A DNA stretch of 64,000 nt from Pseudomonas sp. (GTDB taxonomy: Bacteria; Pseudomonadota; Gammaproteobacteria; Pseudomonadales; Pseudomonadaceae): positions 310,001-374,000 of the forward strand of contig NZ_PEKX01000007.1 of NCBI RefSeq assembly GCF_002796985.1, read 5' to 3'. The translations under genes were made by a program, and so were the position numbers. The notes beneath the pieces are model-generated. The model was not told the DNA's origin, ran no database searches, and saw only the letters and a program-made list of their open reading frames with translations. Position 1 is the first letter of the stretch. Each line of letters starts with the position of its first letter. Shown here one piece after another: positions 32,403 to 44,500 of this stretch.

Positions 32403-34346
32403 ATGTCCCTGTTCAAACAGTTGTTGATCGCCATCTGCCTGTTCCTGGTGGTTGCCTTCAGCGGCAGCTTCATGGTCGGCCTGGAAAGCTCGCGAGAGCA
32501 GTACGGCAACCAGCTGCGCTCCCATGCCCAGGACGCGGCCACCGCGCTGGGCCTGTCGTTGACGCCGAACATCGACGACCCGGCGATGGTCGAGCTGATG
32601 GTCAGTTCGATCTTCGACAGCGGCTACTTCGAGAGCATCCGGGTGATCGACCTCTCGACCGGCAAGGTGATGGTCGAGCGCACCGGGGTGCCCGACGCGG
32701 TGGCGGCCAAGGTGCCGCAATGGTTCATCTCGCTGATCGACCTGCACTCGGCCGGTGGCGACGCCATCGTCAGCCGCGGCTGGACCCAGGCCGCGCGGGT
32801 CGAGGTGCTCAGCCACCCGATGTTCGCCATCGCCAAGCTCTGGCAGAGCGCCCTGGGCAGCCTGCTCTGGCTGGTGCTGTGCGGTATCGCCAGTGCCGTG
32901 CTCGGCGCCATCCTGCTGCGCCGCCAGCTCAAGCCGCTGGACTACATGGTGGAGCAGTCCCACGCCATCGCCCGCCGTGAATTCCTCAGCCTGCCGGAAC
33001 TGCCGCGCACACCCGAGCTGCGCCGCGTGGTGCAGGCCATGAACCAGATGGTGGAGAAGCTCAAGGCGCTGTTCCAGGAGCAGGCCCAGCGCAGCGAACG
33101 CCTGCGCGACGAGGCCTACCAGGACAGCCTGACCGGGCTGGGCAACCGGCGCTTCTTCGACATGCAACTGCACAACCGGCTGAGTGCCGAGGACCAGGTC
33201 AGCAGCGGCGTGCTGCTGGTGCTGCGGGTGAAGGACCTGGCCGGGCTCAACCAGCGCCTGGGTGGCCAGCGCGTCGACCAGTTGCTCAAGGCCGTGGCCG
33301 ATCAATTGCGCCTGGCCGGGCAGGGCCTGGGGGCTGGCCTGACCCTGGCGCGCAGCCGGGGTGGCGAGTTCGTGATGCTGGCGCCGGGGCTGATGCCCGA
33401 GGACGCGCCGGCCTTGGCCATGCGCCTGGAGGGCATGCTCGCTGCGTTGGCCAGCACCGGTGCCAGCGATGTCAGCCCAGTGGCGTGCCTGGGGCTGGTG
33501 CCGTTCGTTTCCGGCGAATCGGCGCAGGCGTTGCTGCAGCGCGCGGACGAGGCGCTGGTGCAGGCCGAACGGCAGAACGACAGTTGCTGGGCCTTCCTCC
33601 AGGGCGGCGCCAAGCCGGTCGCCGAGGAGCGCCACAGCTGGCACCAGTTGCTGGACGAGGCGCTGGTGCACAAGCGTTTCCAGCTGCACTTCCAGGCGGT
33701 GGTGTCCTGCGCCGACCCGCAGGTGGTGCTGCACTACAAGGTACTCTCGCGCCTGCCGGACGGGCAGGGCGGCAGCATTGCCGCCGGGCGCTTCCTGCCC
33801 TGGCTGGACCGCTTCGGCTGGACCGCGCGGCTGGACCTGCTGATGCTGGAAAGCGTGCTGGCGGACATGGCCAAGCACAACCGCCCGCTGGCGCTGAACC
33901 TGTCCGCCGCGCTGCTGCGTGATGAATGGGCGACCACTCGGGTGTTCGACCTGTTGCGCCAGCACCCGCAATTCGCCGGGCGCCTGACCCTGGAGCTGGA
34001 GGAAGACCAGTTGCCGGCGCAAGCGGTGCTTGAAGTCCTGACCCGCCGCCTCGGCGAGCTGGGCTATCGCCTGAGCCTGCAGCACTTCGGCGGGCGCTTC
34101 AGCATGATCGGCAACCTGGCGCGGCTGGGGCTGGCCTACCTCAAGGTCGATGGCAGCCACATCCGCCACATCGACCAGGAGAACGACAAGCGCCTGTTCA
34201 TCGAGGCCATGCAGCGCGCGGCGCACAGCATTGACCTGCCGCTGATCGCCGAGCGTGTGGAGACGGCGGGGGAGTTCCGCGTGTTGAAGGAGATGGGGAT
34301 TCAGGGCGTGCAAGGGCAATTGTTTGGTGGGCCGGCGCCGTGGTGA
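32403..34346 (+). CDS. lapD: Cyclic di-GMP receptor LapD
   Basis: A 647-residue inner-membrane receptor: transmembrane helix about 5-24, a periplasmic output domain to about 150, a second helix (SLLWLVLCGIASAVLGAILL), HAMP, then degenerate GGDEF and EAL domains. The GGDEF motif reads RGGEF (319-323) and the EAL motif reads KVL (446-448), so both enzymatic activities are expected to be lost. The same substitutions are recalled in P. fluorescens LapD, which binds cyclic di-GMP through its EAL domain and sequesters LapG. The extreme 3' end is duplicated twice downstream. Confidence 0.95.
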   Translation: MSLFKQLLIAICLFLVVAFSGSFMVGLESSREQYGNQLRSHAQDAATALGLSLTPNIDDPAMVELMVSSIFDSGYFESIRVIDLSTGKVMVERTGVPDAVAAKVPQWFISLIDLHSAGGDAIVSRGWTQAARVEVLSHPMFAIAKLWQSALGSLLWLVLCGIASAVLGAILLRRQLKPLDYMVEQSHAIARREFLSLPELPRTPELRRVVQAMNQMVEKLKALFQEQAQRSERLRDEAYQDSLTGLGNRRFFDMQLHNRLSAEDQVSSGVLLVLRVKDLAGLNQRLGGQRVDQLLKAVADQLRLAGQGLGAGLTLARSRGGEFVMLAPGLMPEDAPALAMRLEGMLAALASTGASDVSPVACLGLVPFVSGESAQALLQRADEALVQAERQNDSCWAFLQGGAKPVAEERHSWHQLLDEALVHKRFQLHFQAVVSCADPQVVLHYKVLSRLPDGQGGSIAAGRFLPWLDRFGWTARLDLLMLESVLADMAKHNRPLALNLSAALLRDEWATTRVFDLLRQHPQFAGRLTLELEEDQLPAQAVLEVLTRRLGELGYRLSLQHFGGRFSMIGNLARLGLAYLKVDGSHIRHIDQENDKRLFIEAMQRAAHSIDLPLIAERVETAGEFRVLKEMGIQGVQGQLFGGPAPW

Positions 34347-34823
34347 TCTGAGTTCGCGCTCGCGACGCCGGCCTGGCCGGCGGTTCGCGAGCAAGCTCGC
34401 TCCTACAGGTTGATGCCGGAGTTCACGGTTGCGCAGGGGCGTAGGGCGGATAACGCGCCAGCGTTATCCGCCGTCGTGGCTGATCGCCGAGCGTGTGGAG
34501 ACGGCGGGGGAGTTCCGCGTGTTGAAGGAGATGGGGATTCAGGGCGTGCAAGGGCAATTGTTTGGTGGGCCGGCGCCTTGGTGATCTGAGTTCGCGCTTG
34601 CGATGCCGGTCTGGCCGACGGTTCGCGAGCAAGCTCGCTCCTACAGGTTGATGCCGGAGTTCACGGTTGCGCAGGGGCGTAGGGCGCATAACGCGCCAGC
34701 GTTATCCGCCGTCGTGGCTGATTGCCGAGCGTGTGGGGACGGCGGGGGAGTTCCGCGTGTTGAAGGAGATGGGGATTCAGGGCGTGCAGGGGCAATTGTT
34801 TGGTGGGCCGGCGCCTTGGTGAT
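34242..34823 (+). repeat. Tandem 238-bp repeat containing the lapD 3' end (about 2.4 copies)
   Basis: A unit starting CTGATCGCCGAGCGTGTGG recurs at 34242, 34480 and 34718 (as CTGATTGCCGAGCG), an exact 238-bp period. Each full unit contains the last 35 codons of lapD including its stop, a REP (34383-34406 and 34621-34644) and a GTAGGGCG-TTATCCGCC dyad. The third copy stops after the lapD end at about 34823. Copies differ by scattered substitutions such as CTCGCGACGCC versus CTTGCGATGCC, so the duplication is not brand new. The extra copies lack a start codon in a suitable position and are gene-end remnants. Confidence 0.95.
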
Positions 34824-34847
34824 CGACATCCGGCCGGGGCGCTTTTC

Positions 34848-35047
34848 GTAGGAGCGAGCTTGCTCGCGAATCCCTCAGCGAGTCGCGTCTTGTCCGGCAT
34901 GACACCCTTGCTGGGTGGGTGGAGCGCAGCGATACCCCTGCTGTCGGTGCCTCGGAGCGATGGGTATCGCTGCGCTCCACGCCATCCTACGAAAGCGTTG
35001 TCCTCGAACCACCGTGGTGGGGCGGTTTGCGAGCAAGCTCGCTACAG
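34848..35047. repeat. REP units and dispersed repeat downstream of lapD
   Basis: A REP lies at 34848-34871. An inverted pair of the GGAGCGCAGCGATACCC element lies at 34920-34935 and 34959-34993. A degenerate inverted REP (TTTGCGAGCAAGCTCGCTAC) lies at about 35027-35046. The segment separates lapD from the small minus-strand gene at 35075. Confidence 0.8.
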
Positions 35048-35065
35048 GCAACGGCGGCGCCAAAA

Positions 35066-35091
35066 AAACGGGGCTCAGATCAGCCCCGTTT
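35066..35091 (-). terminator. Intrinsic terminator overlapping the end of the coding sequence
   Basis: On the minus strand AAACGGGGCT (35082-35091) pairs with AGCCCCGTTT (35066-35075), loop GATCTG, followed by a seven-base T run (35062-35068). The last five sense codons and the stop codon of the 35075-35404 gene are built into the stem-loop. Confidence 0.9.
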
Positions 35092-35404
35092 CCTCGTCAT
35101 CGTTGATCAGCCGGGTCAGCCCGCCCAGCGCCTCACGGGCCTGGGTCCGGTTGAGCAGCTTGGAGCGCGCCGCCGGCGGCAGGTCGGTGATGCGGATCAC
35201 CCCCTTGGTGATCAATACCGAGATCAAGTCCTCCAGCACCCGGATCATGTCCAGGTCGCTCTGCTTGAGCTGCAGCAGGCTGCTCTCGGCCGCCCAGGCC
35301 TGGATGTCCGGATGGTCCGCCGGCAGGCTGCCGGTCATCCCGTCGAACTCGTTGTCCTCGACGCGCGAGACCTTTCCGTCGGCGTTGCGCTGGATGTACA
35401 GCAT
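35075..35404 (-). CDS. Small protein downstream of lapA (annotated elsewhere as tryptophan synthase subunit beta-like)
   Basis: A 109-residue acidic protein starting MLYIQRNADGKVSRVEDNEF. It is mainly helical in the middle (LLQLKQSDLDMIRVLEDLISVLITKG), with a C-terminus ending DDEETGLI. Proteins of this kind in Pseudomonas carry the label tryptophan synthase subunit beta-like, but no catalytic feature of TrpB is visible and the label should not be trusted. It lies 117 bp after lapA on the same strand and ends in its own terminator. An in-frame upstream GTG at 35452 would add 16 residues and is less likely. Confidence 0.75.
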   Translation of the reverse strand: MLYIQRNADGKVSRVEDNEFDGMTGSLPADHPDIQAWAAESSLLQLKQSDLDMIRVLEDLISVLITKGVIRITDLPPAARSKLLNRTQAREALGGLTRLINDDEETGLI

Positions 35405-35520
35405 CGGCCCGTCCCCAATTCTTGTGATGTGAAGGAACGACAGCGGAGCCACCCCGAAGGGTGGCCCCGCTGTCGCCGTGTCAGAGCCTGACTCTTTGCT
35501 TGCCTTGCGGCAACCGCGGA

Positions 35521-38500
35521 TCAGTGATGCTCAGTCTTGACCACCGGATCGGAGCCCGCCACCAGCTTGTTGACGATTTCCGTGGAGGTCGAACCGTAGG
35601 CTGAGAGATCCACGCCGCTCAGCTTGATGGTGACGTCCGCCGCACCGCCGTTGTTGATCTGCCCGGTGGTGCTCACCTGCAGGGTCGCGGTGGCGGTATC
35701 CACCTTCAGGTAGCTGAGGATGTCGTTGTGCGCGGTGTCCGGCAGCAGGTCGCTGATGTCGATGCGGTCGCCTTCGCCGGCCTTGAAGTCGGTGATGGTG
35801 TCGTTGCCGACATCGCCGGCCTTCCAGATGAACAGGTCGGCACCCGCTCCGCCGGTAAGGATGTCATTGCCTTTGCCGCCCGTGAGCTGGTCATCGCCGG
35901 TACCGCCGATGAGGATGTCGTTGCCATTCTCGCCGAACAGGAAGTCGTTGCCGCCCTGGCCGTAGAGGATGTCGTTGCCCTCGCCACCGTACAGGTGGTC
36001 GCTGCCGCCACGGGTGTCGCCCTCGACGTTGAACAACGTGTGGTTGTTCTTGATGTAGTCGTACATCTCGGCGCTGGTGGCGGCATGGCCGTTCTTCAGC
36101 TCCAGGAACGCCGACAGCGCACTGACGCCCGAGCCCGCCGGCATGTCGGCCGGTTTGGCCGGGTTGCCGTTGGCGCCCCAGGGCAGGTTGTCGGTGTTGA
36201 TGGCGTCACCGAAGAGGATGTCATCACCCGCGCCACCGTGGATGGTGTCGTTGCCCGAAGGCGCCAGTTCCGAGCTGCTGGAACCGCCGTGCAGGGCGGC
36301 GGTGAGGTCGCTGGCCTGCTTGACGATTTCCACTTCGCCGGTGGGACCCTCGACCACGGTCGTGGTCGAGGTGGTTTGCTTGATGTTGTCGATGTAGACC
36401 GTAGCGCTGCTGTTGTTACCGCTGCCGTTGCTGTTGTCGGTCAGAATGAAGTCGAAACGGTACGTCCCTTCGCCAACCGGTTTGGTGGTGATGGTGGTGC
36501 TGTCGGACTGGAAGGTCAGCGTCCCGGATTCGGAAACCGTGCTCCAGTTGCCGCTGACCAGTTTTTCCAGTTTCCACACGAAGGTGTCGCGGTTGTTCAT
36601 CGACTTGTCGAAATCGAAGCTGAAGGTAGCGCTGGCGCCTTCGGCGACGCTGAAGCCAGGGCTGATCGCCTGCGTGGGGGCCGCGTTGCCGTTGCTGTCG
36701 ACCATCTTCATTTCGCCCTGCCAGCCGTTGAACAGGCTCCAGCTGTTGGGGGCGGTGGTGCCGTTGCCCGAGCCGACGCTGCTCAGCGTCCAGCCGGCCA
36801 CGCTGCCATTGTTGAAGTCGAACAGGGTGCTGGTGCTGCTCGTGGTGCCAAAGTTGAGTGAGCCGGTACCGGTGAGATTGCTGTTGTCGAAGAACTTCAA
36901 CAGGTTTTCGTTGACGCTGGTGCCGATACCGATGGCGTGCACCTCGCCGAGTGCAGACAGGTTCGCGAAGGCCTCGACCGAATCCTTGACCACGGTGTAG
37001 GTGGTGTTCTGGCCGTTGTTGTCGTTACGCGATTCGGTCGGGTTGCCATCGGTGAGGAACAGCGTGAGGTTTTCGTAACCGTTCTTCTGGCCGTTGAACC
37101 AGCTCACTGCCTGCTCGAAGGCCGCCTGGTAGTCGGTGCCGCCATCGGCCTGCAGACCGGCGTACTGGGTCTTGCCGATAGCCGTGATCAGTTGGTCGAC
37201 GTTGCCGCTATTCAGATCGGCGACGCTGACCTTGATGCTGGCGGTGCCGGAGAAGCCGATCAGGCTGATATTGATCACCCCGTCATGGCCCTTCAGGGTG
37301 TTGGCCAGGTTGATCAGCGCATCCTTGACCAGCTTCATCCGCGAGTCGGCGTAGGCCGCGCCATTGGCGCCTGCGAGGTTGTACGCCATGCTGCCGGAGG
37401 TATCGACCACCAGCGCGATGTTGTAGTTGGTGCCCGGCTGGGTGTTGCTCAGCAGGCCGCCCACGTCACCGAGGATCACGTCGTCGCCCGAGCCGCCGGT
37501 GAGGGTGTTGTCGCCGTTGGGGGTGGTGCCGGGGATCTGCACCTGGCCGACGTGGAGGTCGAAGCCATAGGTCGGCGAGGTGTCGACGCCGCCGTTGGCC
37601 ACGCCACCGCTGTCCTGCACGGCGAAGCTGAAGTGCGCGTTGGCGCCGGAGGCGTCCGGCACGAAGGTCAGCTTGCCGCCGGCCACGTCACTGACGCTGA
37701 TGGGCTGGCCAGCCTTCACGGCGATGCCGTTGAGCAGCAGGCTGCCGGAGTCCGGCAGGGCCTTGATGACGACGTTCTGCAGGCTGTGGTTCTGGCCGTT
37801 GGCGGAGTCCGCGGTGTCGCTGAAGGCGAAGTCCTTGAGGCTGAAGGTGTAGGCCTTGCCGGCGTAGAGGCTGGCCGAACCGTCCGCCGACAGCGGCGCA
37901 TCGTTCACCGCGTTGACCGTGAAGGTCAGGGTGTTGGACGAGCTGGAGAAGCTGTCGTGGCTGTCCTGCACCGAGAAGTTCAACGTCGCGTAGGCGGCGC
38001 CTGCGGCATTGGCGATCGGGGTGTAGACCAGGCTGGCGAGCAGGCTGACGGCGATCACCTGGCCGGCGGTCACCGACTGGCCATTGAGGGTCAGGCTGCC
38101 AGCGGTGGGCAGGTTGTCGATGCGGATCGCCTTGAGCGCGTCACCGGCGTCCTTGTCGGAGAAGCCGAAGTCGGCGGCGTTGAAGCCGCGGCTGCCATCC
38201 TCGTTCAGGCTGACGGTGTTGTTGGCACCGGTCGGGGCGTCGTTCTCGCCGTTGATGGTGATGGTCACGGTGGCCGGAGCGCTGATCGCGCCCTGGACGT
38301 CCTTGGCGGTGTAGGTGAAGGTCACCTCGCGCGATTCGCCGACGTTGAGCGAGTCGAACGCGGTGCCCGGGTTGTACACGTAGCTGCCGTTGGCGTTGAA
38401 GGTCAGGGTGCCCGCGCTCGGGCCGCTGACCAGCGCGTAGCCATTGCCGTCCACGGCGCTGTCTATGTCGGTGGCGACCGGAACCTGGCCGCTGACCGAG

Positions 38501-41500
38501 CTGTTTTCGCCGGTGGATGTGCTGTCGTTCTTCGCCTCGGGTGCGTCGTTCACCGGGGTGACGCTGAGGTTCACCACCTGATCGACCAGGCCGCCTTTGC
38601 CGTCATTGACGGTGACGGTGAAGCTGTCGGTACCGTTGTAATCCTTGGATGGGGTGTAGGTGTAGCGCCCATCGGCATTGAGCACGATGGAGCCGTGAGT
38701 CGGGGCGGACTTGAGGCTGAAGCTGAGGCTGTCGCCATCGACGTCGGTCGCGGTGACGCGGCTGTCGAGCGGTTTGTCTTCCGGTGTGCTGGTGTTGTTG
38801 GGGGCATCGAACACCGGCAGATCATTCACCGGCTTGATGCCGACGTTGACCACCTGCTCGACGCTGCCGCCCTTGCCGTCGCTGACCACCACGGTGAAGC
38901 TGTCGCTGCCGTTGTAGTCCTTCGACGGGGTGTAGGTGTACTGGCCGTCGCTGCCGAAGCTCACGGAGCCGTGGGCCGGGCTGCTGCCGTTCTTCAAGGC
39001 ATAGGTGAGGTTGTCGCCGTCGACGTCGCTGGCATGGATCTGCCCGGAGACCGAAGTGTCCTCGTCGGTCGTGAGGTTCTGCGCGCTGCTGACGGTCGGA
39101 GCGTCGTTCACCGGGTAGACGGTGACATTCAGGTCGACAGTGCGAGTGGCGGCGTCGCTGTTGCTGCCTTCGGTCGCGGTGGCGCTGACTTCCAGCTGGA
39201 TGGTGCCGTTGAAGTCGGCCGGCGGCGTCAGCGTCAGGGTGTCGAGGTTCCAGCCCTTGAGGTTGATGCTGTCGTGGGTGGCGTCGGCGGTGAAGGTGTT
39301 CGTTCCGTCGGAGAGGGTGGCGCCGGCAGGAATCTTGCCGATGCTGACCGACAGGGTTTCCGAGCCGTCGGTGTCGACCAGGGCGGCCTTGACCTTTGAC
39401 AGGTTGATCGCGGTGTCTTCATTGCCTTCGTTGAGGCCGAAGACCTTGTAGTGGCTCTGGCCGCTGCTGCTCAGGTCGGACAGACGCTCGCCGCCGGCGG
39501 TCAGTTCGCTGACGTCGTGGAACACCTGCGCACTGCCGGTGCCCAGCACCTGGGCGGCGCTGCCGTTGTCGGAGACGCTCAGGGTGTAGCTGCCCGGGCC
39601 GTTCTGGTTGTGCTGGTAGAAGGCGATCGGGTAGTAGCCGCTTTCGCTCGGGGTAAAGGTGCCGCTGAACTTGCCGCTGGAGCCGCCCCAGGTGGCTTCG
39701 GCGACGGTACTGCCACCGACCACCAGGCGCACGCTGTCGTCACCGACGCCGCTGAAGGTGTAGGTGTGGCCGGCCTCGAGGAAGATCAGGCCGCTGACCT
39801 TGGTGGCGGTGCCGGCGGTGACGTCGGTGTTGCGCACGCTGTCGGTGGAGCCATGGGTGCCCGGAGTGCCGGCTGCATCGATCTTCGCCTGCAGGTCGGC
39901 CGGCGCCGCGCCGTTGCCGCCGTTACCCAGGGCCAGGCCGGTCCAGGTCTCCACGTTCAGGCCGGTAGCCTTCGGGTGGCTGGCGCTGGCATCCAGGTTC
40001 AGGTCGGGCTTGTCCGCCACCGCTTCGATGGTGACGTTGACGGTGGCGCTGCTGGTACCGCCGTGGCCGTCGCTGACCTGGTAGGTGATGGTGTCGGTGC
40101 CGCTGAAGTTCGCCTTGGGCGTGTAGCTCAGGGTGCCGTCCTGGTTGATCACCACGCTGCCGTTGCCAGCGCTGGCGGTGGTCACGGTCAGCGGGTCGCC
40201 GTCCACGTCGCTGTCGTTTTGCAGCACGTCGATGGAGACGCTTTCGTCTTCGCGGACGCTGGCGCTGTCGTTGGCGGCAACCGGGTTGTCGTTCACCGGA
40301 GTGACGGTGATCGAGACCACGGATTCGACGTAGCCGCCGTGACCGTCGCTGACGCCGACGGTGAAGCTGTCGTTGCCGTGGTAGTTGGCGCCCGGGGTAT
40401 AGACGTACTGGCCGGTGGCGCTGTCCAGGGTCAGGCTGCCATGGGCTGGGCCCTTGCCAGCAGCCAGGGCGTAGCTGAGGCTGTCGCCGTCGATGTCATT
40501 GGCGGCAATCTGGCCGCTGACAGCAGTATCTTCGGCGGTGGACTTGGCCTGATCGGCAGTGGTCGGCGCGTCGTTGACCGGGGTGACGGTGATACTCACC
40601 ACGGATTCGACGTAGCCGCCGTGGCCATCGCTGACGCCGACGGTGAAGGTGTCTCCGCCGTGGTAATTGGCATTCGGGGTATAGACGTACTGGCCGGTGG
40701 CGCTGTTCAGCGTCAGGCTGCCATGAGCCGGGCCCTTGCCGGCGGCAACGGCGTAGCTAAGGGCATCGCCGTCGACATCGTTGGCCACGATCTGGCCGGG
40801 GATCGGCGTGTCTTCGGCGCCGCTGACGGCCTGGTTGGCGGTGGTCGGTGCATCGTTTACCGGGGTGACGGTGATAATGGCAGTGCCGGTTGCCGCGCCG
40901 CCGTGGCCGTCGCTGATGGTGTAGGTGAAGGAGGCCTGGCCGTTGAAGTTGGCGTCCGGGGTGAAGACCAGTTGCCCGCCGACGATGTTCAGGGTGCCGT
41001 GGCTGGAGCCACTGACCGCGACGACGGTGAGGTTGTCGCCATCAACGTCGAAGTCATTGCCGGTCAGCGCAGTGAGGTTGTTCAGGCTGAAGCTCAGCGA
41101 GGTGTCTTCGGCGATGGTGAAGTGGTCGTCGTTGGCCACCGGGGCATCGTTCACCGGGGTGATGCTGATGTCCAGGGTGGTGCTGGAGCCGGTGTTGGTG
41201 GTGTAGGTGACCTGCGGCACCGCGCCGTTCCAGTCCTTCGCCGGGGTGAAGCTGTACTGGCCATCGGCGGCGAGGGTGAACTCGCCCTTGCCGGCCAGAG
41301 TGACGATGGCGCCGGCAGTGAAGGTGCCGCTGACACCGGCGATGGTGAAGCTGGCCACACTCAGGGTGTTGTCGACATCGCTGTCGTTGCTCAGCACGTT
41401 GCCGGTGGCGGTGTGGTCTTCCTGGGCAGAGCCGGTGTCCGCGCCGAGGACGGACGGATCATCCACGGCGGTCACGGTGATATTGACGGTCGCCGAGGCG

Positions 41501-44500
41501 GTGTTGCCTTGGCCATCGGTGATCCAGTAGGTGAACGAGGCCGGGCCGTTGTAGTTGGCGTCCGGAGTGAAGACTAGCTCTCCGCCCTTGAACTCCAAAG
41601 TGCCATGGGTGGCGTTGCCCACCATGTAGACGCTGAGGGAATCGCCATCGGCATCGGTATCGTTGCCGACCAGTGTGTTCAGCGTGCTGGCATTCAGCAC
41701 CAGCGAGGTGTCTTCGGCGATGGTGAAGTGATCGTCGTTGGCCACCGGCGCGTCCTGCACGGGCGCGATGTTGATGTCCAGGGTGGTGCTGGAGCCGGTG
41801 TTGGTGGTGTAGGTGATCTGCGGAACGTCGCCGTTCCAGTCCTTCACCGGAGTGAAGAGGTAGCTGCCGTTGCCGTTGAGGGTGAAGTCACCCACGCCAG
41901 CGATGGTGGCGGTGGTGCCGGCGGTGAAGCTGCCGCTGACGCCATTGATGCTGAAGCTGGCGACCGACAGGGTGCTGTCGACGTCGTGGTCGTTGATCAG
42001 CACGTTGCCGGTGGCGTCGTGGTCTTCCTGGGCGCTGCCGGTGTCCGGGGCCAGCACGGAAGGATCGTCCACCGGGGTGACGTCGAATACGTAGGTATTC
42101 GGTGTGGCAGAGAAGTCGCCGGCGCTGTCCTGCACGCTGAAGGTGAAGCTGGCGTAGGGCGTGCCGTTGCCGTTGGCGTCCGGGGTGTAGTGCAGGTTGC
42201 CCAGGTCGCCGACCGCGATCACGGTACCGGCGGTGACCGGGTTGCCATTGAAGGTGAAGCTGCCCGCGCCAGGCAGGCTGTCGATGCGCACGGCCTGCAG
42301 CTGCTGGCCGGCATCGGCGTCAGTGAAGCCGAAGTCCGCTGCGCTGAAGCTGTGGCTGCTGTCCTCGTCGAGGGTCTCGTGGCCATCAGTGCCTTCCGGC
42401 GCGGTGTTTGCGCCGACGTTCACGATCAGGGTGCTGCTGTGGGTGCCGCCGTGGCCGTCGCTGATCTGGTAGGTGATCACCACCGGACCGCTGACGTTGC
42501 TGCCCGGCACGAAGTTCAGGGTGCCGTCGGCGTTGATGCTGACGTTGCCCTGGGCGGGGTTCTGCAGTGTGGCCTGGGTGACGCTGAGGCCGTCCTTCTC
42601 GGCATCGGTGTCGTTGCCGAGCACATCGATGTTGTTCAGGCCGACGTTGATCGCGGTCTTGGCCACATCGGCGTTGGCTACCGGTGCGTCGTTGGTGCCG
42701 ACGAGGGTGACGGTCACGGTGGAGCTGGTGCCGTCGGCCGCCTTGACGACGAAGCTGTCGGTCAGTTCTTCACCTGCCTTCAGCTCGTTGTAGGCATCGT
42801 TGGCGGTGTAGGTCCAGGCACCGTCGGCGCCAAGATTGAAGGTGCCGTGCAGGCCAGCGACGTTGCTCTGGGCCTGGAAGCTGGCCAAGCCGTCGACATC
42901 GCTGACGGTCAGTTGGCCGCTGGTGGTGATCGGGGCATCGGTCTCATCGACACGAACGCTGGCCACGCCGCCAATGACGGCCGGGTCGTTGGTGCCGGTG
43001 ACGGTGAGGGTCAGCGTCTGGGTGTCAGTGGCGCCGTGCTCGTCGGTGACGATGTACTTGACCTGGATGTCCTGGGTCTCGCCCTCGGCGAGGGACTGGT
43101 AGGCCGGGTTCTTGCCGTCGAAGGTCCAGCTGCCGTCGGTCTTCAGGGTGAAGCCGGCCGGCGGGTTGCCGGAAACGCTGAAGCTCAGCTTGGCGCCATC
43201 GTCGACGTCGGTGGCGGTGAGCTGGCCCTTGCTGACGGCGTCTTCCTGGGCGGCCGCGGTGGCGGCGTCAGCCTTGGGTGCATCGTTGGTGCCGGTGACG
43301 GTGATCACCAGCACGCTCTGGGTGCTGGCGCCGTGTTCGTCGGTGACGGTGTAACCCACGCTGATCAGCTGGGTCGCGCCGGCCTTCAGGTGCTGGTAGG
43401 CGGCATCGCTGGCGTCGAAGCTCCACTTGCCGTCGCTGCCCAGGGTCAGGCCCGCCGGAGCGGCCTTGTTCAGGCTGTAGGTGAGCTGTGCGCCATTGTC
43501 CAGGTCGATGGCTTTCAGCTGGCCGCTGATCTGCGCATCTTCCTTGACGCCATTGAGCAGCGAGGGCAGGGCGATCGGCGTGTCGTTGGTGCCGGTGACG
43601 GTCAGCGTCAGGGTGTTGGTGCTGGTGGCGCCGTGTTCGTCGGTGACGGTGTAGTCAATCTTCAGAACCTTGGTCTCGCCGGCAGCCAGGCTCTGGTAGG
43701 CCGGGTCGAGGCCGCTGAAGACCCAGTTGCCGTCCTTGAACAGGGTGAAGCCGGCCGGTGCCTTGTCGTTGAGGCTGAAGCTGAGCCTGGCGCCGTCGTC
43801 GACGTCGCTGGCGGTCAGTTTGCCGGCGCTGAACTTGTCTTCGCTGGCCTTGGCGGACGCCGCATTGGCCACCGGTGCATCGTTGGTGCCAGTGATGGTG
43901 ATGGTCAGGCTGCTGGAGCTGGTGGCGCCGTGCTCGTCGGTGACGGTGAACGGGATGCTCAGGGTCTGGGTGGCGCCGGCCTTCAGGTGCTGGTACTCGC
44001 TGCCGCTGGCATCGAAGGTCCACTTGCCGTCGGCATCGACGCTGAAGCCGGCCGGGGCGGCCTTGTCCAGGGCGTAGCTGAGCTGGGCGCCGTTGTCGGC
44101 GTCGGTGGCGGCGAGCTGGCCGCTGATCTGCGCATCTTCCTTCACCGCGCCGCTGGTGGCGCTGGCGACCGGCGCGTCGTTGCTGCCGGTGACGGTGATG
44201 GTGATGGTCTGCGGGTCGCTCAGGGCGCCGTTGTTGTCCTGCGCCTGGTAGGTGAAGGTCACGGTCTCCTGGGCGCCGGCGGCCAGATGGTCGAAGGCGG
44301 TGCCCGGGTTGAAGCTGTAGCTGCCGTTGGTGTTGAAGGTCAGCGAGCCCTTGCCCTGGGCGACGTCGGTGGTCAGCTGGTAGCTGACGACGGTGCCGTC
44401 CACGTCGGTGGCGGCCGGAACCTGGCCGTTGAGAACGGCGTTCTCTTCGGTGGTGGCGGTGTCGGCAGAGGCGACCGGCGCGTCGTTGGTGCCGATTAGG

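Noticed and set aside
32403..34346. Active diguanylate cyclase/phosphodiesterase
   Set aside because: The GGDEF site reads RGGEF and the EAL site reads KVL, both inconsistent with catalysis and as recalled for LapD receptors.
34242..34823. CRISPR-like array
   Set aside because: The repeats are 238 bp and contiguous with no spacers. They are tandem copies of a gene end plus REP.
35075..35404. Tryptophan synthase beta homologue
   Set aside because: At 109 residues it lacks the PLP lysine region and any TrpB motif. The name is an inherited label.
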